From Ectothiorhodospira magna (GTDB lineage: Bacteria; Pseudomonadota; Gammaproteobacteria; Ectothiorhodospirales; Ectothiorhodospiraceae), in contig NZ_FOFO01000009.1 of NCBI RefSeq assembly GCF_900110965.1, positions 1 to 64,000 on the forward strand: 64,000 bases of DNA. The letters run 5' to 3'. Positions 32,949 to 41,025 of this stretch are shown here, piece by piece (the stretch's first letter is position 1; each line of letters opens with the position of its first letter). A model generated the notes under the pieces. The model was given only the letters and a program-made list of their open reading frames with translations, did not search any database and was not told where the DNA came from. The translations under genes and the position numbers were made by a program.

Positions 32949-34621
32949 AGGCGGCTCCTGGAAACAGTGGACTTGGCGCTATGGATCATTGCCAGCCGGC
33001 GTTCCAGATTGGCAATATTGCGGTCGATGGCCATTGCCCTGGCATCCCGCTCTGCCCTGGCCAGTCGTTCGGCGGCAGCATTGATTTCATCCAACTCCTC
33101 CCGCTGGCGCAAGGCTTGGGACAGTGCTTCACGCAGTTGGACCAGGGTCTGTTCATCCCTGGACTGCAGGGCATGCCGATTGGTGCCATAGGCGATCCCG
33201 CTTTCTCCCATATAGGGGTCTTCGATTTCCAGCCCCTGGGGGGTAAAACGAAACTCCTTGACCTGACTGGAAATGGGCAGACCCCGGGCCTTGACCAGGG
33301 TAATCAGGCGGTTCATCTCTCCGTTGTCTTCATGGCGCCGCAGCTTGATCCAGACATCAATCATGGACGAAACATCCAGGTGACTCACCCCCTGACTGTC
33401 ATCCGCCAGCAGTTCCGTGGCGATGGCAGTGATTCCGACTTCCTTGATGAGATGAATCAGGCGCAGCAGCATGGCCTTGGCATGATCCTCCCGGTGTCGT
33501 CCCGCCAGACTGCTGATGGGATCGAGTACCACCACATCCGGCTGGTGTTTGCGGATGGCGCGCATGATCCGCATCAGATGTTCTTCCAGCCCCAGTTCCA
33601 CAGCACGCACCGGCATCAGGACCAGGCATTGTCCGGCCTGGGTGGTTCCGGTGAACCGACCCAGATCAGTACCGATACTCAGCTGATTGCGCAGCAGTTC
33701 GTCCACACTTTCTTCAAAGCTGACATAGAGCACCTTCTCTCCCCGTTGGCAGGCACTGTTGGCCAGGGCAGCGGCCATGCTGGTTTTGCCGGTCCCGGCC
33801 TGTCCAGAGAACAGCAGGGTGGACCCCCGGTAGGGGCCATTGCCGCCCAGCATGGCATCCAGTCCGGGGATACCCGTGGACAGCCGTTCGCTGGACACCT
33901 TGGCCGAAAGGACCGATCCGGTGACCGGAATCATGAAAATACCCTCGCTGTCCAGCAAAAAGGGAAATTCGCTGGTGCCGTGGGCGCCACCCCGGCGCTT
34001 GACAATCCGCAGCAGCCGGGTCATCACCCGATGCTCCAGGGACTGTTTAAGGGCGATCACACAATCTGCCACATAATCCTCCAGACCGTGACGGGCGCTG
34101 AAGTTATCCTGTTCACCGACGGTGATCAGGGCGGTGGCTTGATGTTCCCGCAGCCAGTCAAACACCCGACCCAATTCACTGCGCAGGTGGGTATCGGTGG
34201 CAAAGGCGCCCTCCAGTACATCCATCGCATCCACCACCAGCCGCTGGGCCTGGGTGGTTTTCAGGGCATGGTCGATGCGGGTCATCACTGCGGTGAGTTC
34301 AATGGCATGGCCGGAGACATCATCAGGATTGGGGCGCATGTCCAGAATCTGCAGCCGTCCCTCCCGGACAAACTGCTCGGCGGGAAAACCAAAGCCGGTA
34401 GCATGCTGGATCAGGGCTTCGGGTGCTTCATCGAAGGTGGCCATCACCCCCTTGTCTCCCTGGGCGATACCGTGACAGAGAAAAGTCAGGGCAATGATGG
34501 TCTTGCCCGTCCCTGGGCCGCCTCGCAGGACGCTGGGGCGACCCAGGGGCAGACCACCTTGTAACAGGAAGTCCAGCCCCTGAATGCCAGTGGCGGCGGT
34601 ATCAGGATGTGCCATAGTCAC
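32945..34621 (-). CDS. kaiC: KaiC-family dual P-loop ATPase (KaiC2-like)
   Basis: 558 residues with two RecA-like domains. CI Walker A GGPGTGKT at 34-41; its catalytic pair is Asp64-Glu65 where cyanobacterial KaiC has Glu-Glu. CII Walker A GQAGTGKT at 273-280 with Glu303-Glu304 intact. The phosphosite region reads DVSSMIDVW, Ser418-Ser419, in place of Ser-Thr of clock KaiC1, the Ser-Ser pattern of KaiC2-type proteins. The tail from about 490 is charged and probably coiled-coil. Start GTG at 34621 overlaps the stop of the upstream glycosyltransferase (GTGA); ATG at 34615 is an alternative. Autokinase and ATPase activity look possible. Confidence 0.92.
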   Translation of the reverse strand: MTMAHPDTAATGIQGLDFLLQGGLPLGRPSVLRGGPGTGKTIIALTFLCHGIAQGDKGVMATFDEAPEALIQHATGFGFPAEQFVREGRLQILDMRPNPDDVSGHAIELTAVMTRIDHALKTTQAQRLVVDAMDVLEGAFATDTHLRSELGRVFDWLREHQATALITVGEQDNFSARHGLEDYVADCVIALKQSLEHRVMTRLLRIVKRRGGAHGTSEFPFLLDSEGIFMIPVTGSVLSAKVSSERLSTGIPGLDAMLGGNGPYRGSTLLFSGQAGTGKTSMAAALANSACQRGEKVLYVSFEESVDELLRNQLSIGTDLGRFTGTTQAGQCLVLMPVRAVELGLEEHLMRIMRAIRKHQPDVVVLDPISSLAGRHREDHAKAMLLRLIHLIKEVGITAIATELLADDSQGVSHLDVSSMIDVWIKLRRHEDNGEMNRLITLVKARGLPISSQVKEFRFTPQGLEIEDPYMGESGIAYGTNRHALQSRDEQTLVQLREALSQALRQREELDEINAAAERLARAERDARAMAIDRNIANLERRLAMIHSAKSTVSRSRL

Positions 34622-35772
34622 GGGAAAGTCTCCAGATGGGATGTATTGGCATCAGGTGCGCCATTGAACAAAATGGCCAGATACCGTTGGGCACTGGTCC
34701 GGGCCCGGTATTCTGCCACTGCTGCCTGTATGTTGTTGGCTGGCAACGGTGCTGCCAGGGTTTTGACCATGGCCTCCGCCAACTCAGTGACCGCCCCCAC
34801 CGGCACCAACGGCCCGTAGCGTCCCTCCTGGAGAATTTCCCTGGGGCCACTGCGACAATCCGTGGCCACCACCGGCAGCCCCAGGGCCATGGCTTCGGTG
34901 AGGGCATTGGGCGAGCCTTCCCAGGCGGATGACAGCACAAACAGCCGCGCCCGACTCAACCAGGCATAGGGGTTGGCGGCAAAACCGGGCATCAGCACCC
35001 GATCCGCCACACCCAATGAACGGCTCAGGCCCGTCAGGGCTTCCCGATCCCCGCCTTCCCCCAGGATGATCAACCGCGCCGGCTGCCGGGTTGACACCTG
35101 GGCAAAGGCCTGCAGCAGGGTGGGAAAGTCTTTTTGCCGGGTCAGTCGCCCCATGCCGATGATCACCGGGTCCCCCCCATCCGCCAGCCAGGGATGGGGC
35201 ACCGGCTCGGCGGCCAGGGCGTCCAGATCGGCGGTGATCACCGGATTGCGCACCACATGCACCGCCTCTTCGGGCAGGCCGGTAATCCCGCGCACATCAT
35301 CGGCCACCCCCCGGGACACCGCGATGATGCCATCCGCCAGGGGATAGAGCCGCCGCATGGGGCGGTAACGCAGCCACTTTCGCCATTTTGAACGCCCCTC
35401 CAATGCCTCCGACAGGGTGGTGCCCAGACGGATGAAGACGGGGATATCCACCCCGGCCAGCCGTCGGGCCTGGAGTGCCGCCCGACCGGCCCGATCCTTG
35501 GCGGCCAGCAGCCGGGCCGGACGTCGCCGCCGCAGATAGCGGGCCAGAGGCAGGATGGCCAGGGCGCTATGGCGGGTGCCCAGGCGGATGACGTTGACGT
35601 TCTCCGGCAGCGCCTGCAGATGCCGGCTTTCCTCCCGGATCAGTACCAGATCCATGGACAGGCCCATGGCCGCCAGTTCCCGGACCAGGTTGAGCACCAT
35701 GCGTTCGACGCCCCCCTCGCCGGAGAGGGAGATGAGAATGGCCAGATGGGGTGGGGAGAGATCGGGTTTCAC
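34618..35772 (-). CDS. Glycosyltransferase family 4, upstream of kaiC
   Basis: 384 residues, GT-B fold. N-terminal acceptor domain starts with a glycine-rich loop (SLSGEGGVERM); C-terminal donor domain has GMGRLTRQKDF and the GT4 E-x7-E motif (WEGSPNALTEAMALG). Such enzymes add a sugar from a nucleotide-sugar to lipid-linked glycan at the cytoplasmic face. Start GTG at 35772 overlaps the previous GT stop (GTGA); its own stop overlaps the kaiC GTG. Closely similar to the genes at 35769 and 36906, implying local duplication. Specificity unknown. Confidence 0.88.
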   Translation of the reverse strand: MKPDLSPPHLAILISLSGEGGVERMVLNLVRELAAMGLSMDLVLIREESRHLQALPENVNVIRLGTRHSALAILPLARYLRRRRPARLLAAKDRAGRAALQARRLAGVDIPVFIRLGTTLSEALEGRSKWRKWLRYRPMRRLYPLADGIIAVSRGVADDVRGITGLPEEAVHVVRNPVITADLDALAAEPVPHPWLADGGDPVIIGMGRLTRQKDFPTLLQAFAQVSTRQPARLIILGEGGDREALTGLSRSLGVADRVLMPGFAANPYAWLSRARLFVLSSAWEGSPNALTEAMALGLPVVATDCRSGPREILQEGRYGPLVPVGAVTELAEAMVKTLAAPLPANNIQAAVAEYRARTSAQRYLAILFNGAPDANTSHLETFP

Positions 35773-36884
35773 AGCCCAATGGCCTCCCGGTACGCCCTGG
35801 CGCTATCGGCCACCCGGTATCGGGTCACCGCACTTTTCAGGGTCCGCGGGTCGGCGGGATGATCCAGATAATGACAAATGCCCGCTGCCATGGCCTGGGC
35901 ATCCCCCACATCCACCAGCCTGCCCAGGCGTCCGCCGTCCAGCACCTCCCGGGGACCGCTGGGGCAATCGGTGGACACCACCGGGATGCCCAGGGCCAGG
36001 GCCTCGATCAGGGCCACCGGCATCCCCTCCCAGCGGGCGGCATGGGCAAAGACCTGCGCCCGGCTCAGGCAGGCATAGGGGTTGGCCACGAATCCGGGCA
36101 GACTCACCCGCTCGGTGATGCCCAGTTCCCGGGCCAGGGCCTCCAGGGCCGGCCTTTCCCGGCCCTCGCCAAGAATCACCAGCCGGGCCGGGCGCTGTGT
36201 CAGCACCAGGGCAAAGGCCCGCAGCAGGGTGGCGTAATCCTTGCGTCGGGACAGTTCCCCGATGGCCACCACCCAGGGATCGTCACCGTCCATGTCCAGG
36301 GGCAGGGCGGTTGGATCGGCGGCCCGCGATGCCAGATCGTCACGGATGATGGGGCTGGGCACCACCTGCAGGCGGGTGATGCGCCCGGCGGAAATCTGTC
36401 GCAGATCCTCCGCGCAACCGTGAGAGGGGACCAGCACCCCATCGGCCCGGGGATACAGATGACGGATGGAGAGCCGTTGCCGCCATCGTTCCAGTGGCTT
36501 GCGATCCGCCAGATTGACGGAGACGGTGGTGCCCACCCGCACATACACCCGGGTCTTCACGCCCGCCAGGGCACGGGCCAGGATGGCGGTGCGATTGACC
36601 CGGTCCTTGTCGGTGAGCAGCACCAAAGGCTGGTGCCGCCGCAGATAGCCCGCCAGGGCCGGCAGGGACGTGCTCACATGGGCGCGGCCCAGGGGCACGA
36701 TCCGCAGGCCCGGCGGGGGATCGGGCAGATGGGGACCATGCCCCTCAAGGGTGAGCAGGTCCACCGACAACTCCTGATCCACCAGGGCCGGCAGCAGGTT
36801 GCCCATGATGCGGTCCACCCCGCTGTGGCCGGAGGTGGCGAGGAAAACCGCCAGTGACGGCGTATGAATAGGCATGGAAGACAT
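35769..36884 (-). CDS. Glycosyltransferase family 4, first gene of the GT-GT-kaiC-kaiB operon
   Basis: 371 residues with the same layout as its neighbour: SGHSGVDRIM N-terminal loop, GELSRRKDYATLLRAF, and E-x7-E in WEGMPVALIEALALG. ATG at 36884 is the most upstream conventional start (a TTG at 36902 and ATG at 36875 are alternatives); no clear Shine-Dalgarno. Divergent from the GT at 36894-38051 with only about 10-20 bases between start codons. Stop overlaps the next GT start as GTGA. Confidence 0.87.
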   Translation of the reverse strand: MSSMPIHTPSLAVFLATSGHSGVDRIMGNLLPALVDQELSVDLLTLEGHGPHLPDPPPGLRIVPLGRAHVSTSLPALAGYLRRHQPLVLLTDKDRVNRTAILARALAGVKTRVYVRVGTTVSVNLADRKPLERWRQRLSIRHLYPRADGVLVPSHGCAEDLRQISAGRITRLQVVPSPIIRDDLASRAADPTALPLDMDGDDPWVVAIGELSRRKDYATLLRAFALVLTQRPARLVILGEGRERPALEALARELGITERVSLPGFVANPYACLSRAQVFAHAARWEGMPVALIEALALGIPVVSTDCPSGPREVLDGGRLGRLVDVGDAQAMAAGICHYLDHPADPRTLKSAVTRYRVADSARAYREAIGL

Positions 36885-36893
36885 GGGTGTATT

Positions 36894-38051
36894 ATGCTGC
36901 AAACCATGTCACAAACCATCGATTCCCGGTCCAATGATCCTCTGCATCTGGCCTTCATGATCGCCCGCTATGGTCGGGGCGGCGTGGAGCGCATGATGCT
37001 CAACACTGCCGTTGGTCTGGCCCGGCGGGGGCATCGGGTGGATTATCTGGCCCCGGCACGGGGCGCCTATCTGGACGGGCTGGAGGCGGGCATCCGTCTG
37101 CATCCTCTGCCTGATCGCGCCAAAGACCGGCAGAAATTCTTGCGGGATTATCTGAACCAGATATCCCCCCGGTGTCTGGTGGTGGCCAAGGACCGGGATC
37201 TGGACCTGGCCCTGTCCGTCCGCCGTCGAACGGGCAGTTCAGTGCGGATTGTGATGCGTCCGGGCACCACCCTGTCCGCCCGACTGGCGGGGCAGCCCTG
37301 GTTCCGGCGCTGGCTGAGCCATTATCGCACCGCCCGGCGCCATATCCAGGCAGACGCCGTGGTGGCCAATGCCGAGGCCGTGCGCCAGGATGTGGCCGCC
37401 ATCATGGGGCGACCGGAGGCAGACATTTTTCTGGTCCCCAATCCGGTCATCACCCCCGCCATGCTGGCCCAGGCCGACATGCCCCCCACCCACCACTGGC
37501 TTTGTGAACCGGGGCCGCCGGTGATACTGGGGGTGGGCAATCTGCATCGGGTCAAGGATTTTGCCACCCTGATTCGCGCCCTGGCCCTGGTCAGGGCGCA
37601 ACAGCCCGCCCGCCTGATCCTTTTGGGGGACGGTCATCTGCGGGAAGAACTGTTGTCCCTGGCCCGTGATCTGGGTGTGGCGGAAGCGGTGGACCTGCCG
37701 GGTTTTGTGGAAAACCCCTATCCATTCCTGCGGGCAGCCCAGGTGTTTGTGCTGTCGTCCCTGCGGGAAGGCTCTCCCAACGCCCTGACCGAAGCCCTGG
37801 CCCTGGGCACGCCGGTGGTGGCCACCGACTGTCCCGGCGGCCATCGGGAGATCCTGGGGCGCGAGGACATCGGTGCCCTGGTGCCCGTGCAATGTCCCCA
37901 CACCATGGCCCAGGCCATCCTGACCACCCTGCACAGCCCCCCGGCCGCCGCCCGGCTGCGGGATGCGGTGGCGGCCTACACCCAGGACAACACCGCCCTA
38001 GCCTACGAGGCCCTGCTGCGCCGGGTCTGCGACGCTGGCGTTTCCCGTTAG
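36894..38051 (+). CDS. Glycosyltransferase family 4, divergent copy
   Basis: 385 residues. N-terminal MIARYGRGGVERMML loop, donor-domain GVGNLHRVKDFATLIRAL and E-x7-E in REGSPNALTEALALG. Similar to the two minus-strand GTs and most likely a paralogue, inverted. ATG at 36894 or 36906 are both possible; neither has a Shine-Dalgarno. The stop overlaps the O-antigen ligase stop on the other strand by 4 bases (38048-38051). It probably works in the same polysaccharide pathway. Confidence 0.87.
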   Translation: MLQTMSQTIDSRSNDPLHLAFMIARYGRGGVERMMLNTAVGLARRGHRVDYLAPARGAYLDGLEAGIRLHPLPDRAKDRQKFLRDYLNQISPRCLVVAKDRDLDLALSVRRRTGSSVRIVMRPGTTLSARLAGQPWFRRWLSHYRTARRHIQADAVVANAEAVRQDVAAIMGRPEADIFLVPNPVITPAMLAQADMPPTHHWLCEPGPPVILGVGNLHRVKDFATLIRALALVRAQQPARLILLGDGHLREELLSLARDLGVAEAVDLPGFVENPYPFLRAAQVFVLSSLREGSPNALTEALALGTPVVATDCPGGHREILGREDIGALVPVQCPHTMAQAILTTLHSPPAAARLRDAVAAYTQDNTALAYEALLRRVCDAGVSR

Positions 38052-39316
38052 CGGTACCGGGCCAGATGGAAGGTCAGCCCACTGGCCAGCAGCATGATGC
38101 CGTAGGCGCGCATGTCCGCCTGTTCCAGCCGCACATTGGACAGGCTCCAGATCAGGGCCATGGCCGAAGCCCCCAGCAGCAGGAAATACAGATCACGGGG
38201 GAGTTCCCCGGTCTGATACAGCCGCCACCACCCCAGCAGGATCACCGTGCCGGTCATCAGGGCCAGTCCCAGCCCCACCAGCCCGAATTCCACCAGAATC
38301 TGCAGATAGGTATTGTGAAAATGCTGCAGACTGCTGACCTCGGCCACGGGATGCGTTGCGATCAGGGCACCACTGCTGCCGCCCCCCCATCCCCAAAGGG
38401 GGTGTTCCTGGGCCAGGGTCAGACCGTGGAGATTGACATGGTAGCGCAGGCCCACGGAGTCCGTGGCCACCTGGGCCGTCTCCAGGGCCAGGATATGTCC
38501 CAGGGTGTCCGCTTCCTGGGCCACCCGTTCCTGAATCCCCCCTCCATTGAGCCACAGGATCAGCACCAGCGGCAGCATCAGTCCCGCCCCCAGCATGCCC
38601 AGGATGGCGGGACCGGGGCGATGTCGATGGAAGAACAGCACCAGGGTCACCGGCGCCACCAGCAAAAAGGCCAGCCAGGTGGCTCGGGACTGGGTCACCA
38701 TCAATGCCTGGGCAAAAAGCAGGATCAGGCCCGTCAGCAGCCACCAGACCAGCCCATGCTGCCAGCGGGACTGGAGCCAGCCGGCCAGTCGCGGCATGAA
38801 CAGGGCCAGCCCCAGCAGGGCCGTGGCCAGATAAAGCCCCAGGGCAATCTGAGCCATGCCAAAGCCGTGGGAGGGGCCGAAAAAACTGACCAGGGGATCA
38901 GGCCAATGGGTGTTGTACAGCAGTCTGACCAATAGGCTAAGACAGGCCAGGGTCAGCATGATCATGACCCGGCGGGGCTGGCCGGCCAGAAACCAGAGCA
39001 CAGCCACGGTCGGCAACAGCCATTGGGCATGACTGATCCCGGTATCGACCAGGGTCTGCCAGGCGCCGGGATCAAGCCAGACATGGACCCCGCTGTGCAG
39101 TATGAGAAACAACAGAACCGCCCCCAGCATCTGGATGGCGGGTATCTGCATCAGCACCGGCCAGGCCCTGGGCATCTGTACCAAAAAGGCCAGGCAGGTC
39201 AGACTCAGCCCCAGGGCGGCGGGGGAGGGGCCGGACCAGGCAAAGGCAGCAAACAGATAGATGCCGCCCACGCCGACGCGGTCAGCCCATCCGGTGGTCG
39301 TCTCAGACACTCTCAC
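38048..39316 (-). CDS. O-antigen ligase / Wzy-type membrane protein
   Basis: About 422 residues, very hydrophobic, with ten or more predicted TM helices and one large periplasmic loop (about 285-335, containing RYHVNLHGLTLAQEHPLWGWGGG). The H-x-HPL-G-G pattern in that loop is typical of WaaL/Wzy_C domain proteins that ligate or polymerise O-units in the periplasm. No ATG is suitably placed; GTG at 39316 (after GGTGGGG) or 39310 fit, so the gene overlaps the end of the upstream DUF1703 gene by about 6-14 bases. Ligase versus polymerase cannot be decided. Confidence 0.82.
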   Translation of the reverse strand: MRVSETTTGWADRVGVGGIYLFAAFAWSGPSPAALGLSLTCLAFLVQMPRAWPVLMQIPAIQMLGAVLLFLILHSGVHVWLDPGAWQTLVDTGISHAQWLLPTVAVLWFLAGQPRRVMIMLTLACLSLLVRLLYNTHWPDPLVSFFGPSHGFGMAQIALGLYLATALLGLALFMPRLAGWLQSRWQHGLVWWLLTGLILLFAQALMVTQSRATWLAFLLVAPVTLVLFFHRHRPGPAILGMLGAGLMLPLVLILWLNGGGIQERVAQEADTLGHILALETAQVATDSVGLRYHVNLHGLTLAQEHPLWGWGGGSSGALIATHPVAEVSSLQHFHNTYLQILVEFGLVGLGLALMTGTVILLGWWRLYQTGELPRDLYFLLLGASAMALIWSLSNVRLEQADMRAYGIMLLASGLTFHLARYR

Positions 39317-40865
39317 ACTCAAACCCCACCACCTGTCGCTGTTGTCTGGAAAACTCCACCCCCACCAGATGCACCGGCTTGCCCTGGCCCCGGTACTTGT
39401 CCCCATAGCCCCGGTCCTTGAGCTGTTGCAGCGCCTTGCCCTCGGGCACCTGTTCCACCACCTTGAACTCGAACAGCCAGATATGGCCGTTGAAATCCAC
39501 GGTCATGTCCACCTTGCCGGTATTGGAGGCATCCTCCACCACGATATTCAGCCCCAGGGCCGCCAGATGGCTGTAGAACACACTGGCATAATGGCCCTCG
39601 TAACGGGCGATGGGGTTATTACGGTACCAGTCATGGGGCAGGGCGGCATACAGGGCGCGCAGATGGGTTTCCAGGGCGGCCATGTCATTGGCTTTGAGGG
39701 CCCGCAGGGCATTCATCTGATAGCGCTGGGCCTCCGAGGGATCCAGCCCCAGGGCCGGCAGCAGGGCCTGATTGAGACTGGCCTCCACCTCCAGATTGGG
39801 ATAACCCAGGGTATACAGGGGATAGCCCGGCACCGGTTCCTCCAGGGCATGTATGGTCAGATAACCGGTCTGGAACAGAAGGGCCTCGGTGCCGATGCGA
39901 TCCACGTCGAACTGCCCCAGCAGGCTGACATGGGACTCCATCCGCTCCAGACGAGGGGTGTACAGCCCCCGTTCCGCCAATAGCTTCACCAAAAAGGTGG
40001 GCGTGGCCGACTCGAACCAGTAAGGGCGGAACAGACGTTTCTGGAACAGCAGCAGCATGTCGAAGGGGTTATAGACCGAAACGGTGCTCTGACTCCCCCA
40101 GCGATAGCCGTTGTACCAGCGGCGGATCAGATCCCGGTCCAGCCCCGGCAACTCCGGCGCAAACACGGTATCCAGATCCTCATCCGTATAACCGCAGATG
40201 TCTCCATAGGGCGCATCCAGAGTGATGTCATTAAGATTGTTCAGCCCCGAAAACAGGCTCACCTTGCTGAACTTGCTCACCCCGGTAAGCAGGCAGAAGT
40301 GCAGATGGGGGTCCGCGTCCTTGAGCACCGAATAGAAATGTTTCAACCCCTCCCGTAGCGCCGTGGCCCGCTCCGGGTCGGTGATGTTATCCAGAATGGG
40401 CTTGTCATACTCGTCCACCAGCACCACCACCCGCTGACCATGATGCTCATGGGCCTGGCGGATCAGCTCCGAGAACTCACCGGGGATATCCGTCTCCCGG
40501 TCCAGGGTCAGACCCAGGCGGTGGCGATGCCGATGGAGTTGATCGCGGATACGGGCATCCAGCGCCTCCCGAGTGGTGAGCACCCCGTCGGCAAAGCTGA
40601 TGCGGATGACCGGATGCCGGACCCGCCAGTCCCAATGGTCATGGACATGCAGCCCCCGGAACAGGACTTCCTCCCCCTCGAACAGGGCGCGCAGGGTGTC
40701 GATCAGCAGACTCTTGCCGAAACGCCGGGGGCGGGAGAGGAAATAATAGCTGCCATCCCGGACCAAGCGCAGGATGTGGGCGGTCTTGTCCACATAATAA
40801 AAGTCGCCCTCGCGGATCTTGTCAAAGGCTTGAACGCCGATGGGCAGTACACGTTTTTCAGTCAT
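39303..40865 (-). CDS. DUF1703-type AAA-ATPase-like / PD-(D/E)XK nuclease protein
   Basis: 520 residues. The N-terminal AAA-ATPase_like domain begins LPIGVQAFDKIREGDFYYVDKT and has a P-loop-like RPRRFGKSLLIDTL, with ...VVLVDEYDKPIL... as Walker B/sensor. The C-terminal PDDEXK_9 domain has DMTV...IWLFEFKV as Asp...Glu-x-Lys. The family is widespread, often multi-copy, and its role is unproven (defence or mobile-associated roles have been suggested). TTG at 40868 is a less likely start than ATG 40865. It sits between the ligase gene and the WbpM-like gene, in an otherwise polysaccharide region. Confidence 0.88.
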   Translation of the reverse strand: MTEKRVLPIGVQAFDKIREGDFYYVDKTAHILRLVRDGSYYFLSRPRRFGKSLLIDTLRALFEGEEVLFRGLHVHDHWDWRVRHPVIRISFADGVLTTREALDARIRDQLHRHRHRLGLTLDRETDIPGEFSELIRQAHEHHGQRVVVLVDEYDKPILDNITDPERATALREGLKHFYSVLKDADPHLHFCLLTGVSKFSKVSLFSGLNNLNDITLDAPYGDICGYTDEDLDTVFAPELPGLDRDLIRRWYNGYRWGSQSTVSVYNPFDMLLLFQKRLFRPYWFESATPTFLVKLLAERGLYTPRLERMESHVSLLGQFDVDRIGTEALLFQTGYLTIHALEEPVPGYPLYTLGYPNLEVEASLNQALLPALGLDPSEAQRYQMNALRALKANDMAALETHLRALYAALPHDWYRNNPIARYEGHYASVFYSHLAALGLNIVVEDASNTGKVDMTVDFNGHIWLFEFKVVEQVPEGKALQQLKDRGYGDKYRGQGKPVHLVGVEFSRQQRQVVGFECESV

Positions 40866-41025
40866 CAAAATAACGCTCCGGACGCAGGTCGTAGCGGGAA
40901 TCCCGTCCCTGGCATGACAGGCACGGGACAGCCGGGGCTGCCGCGGGTATCATACTGCACCAGCACATCATGGCACTGGTGCGCGACGCCCAGGACACAC
41001 CCAGGCCCAGGAGGAGTTCAAGCTC

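Noticed and set aside
32945..34621. Assignment of KaiC as RadA/Sms or another RecA-like repair protein
   Set aside because: Two P-loop domains, a KaiC-style phosphosite region and an adjacent KaiB argue for KaiC.
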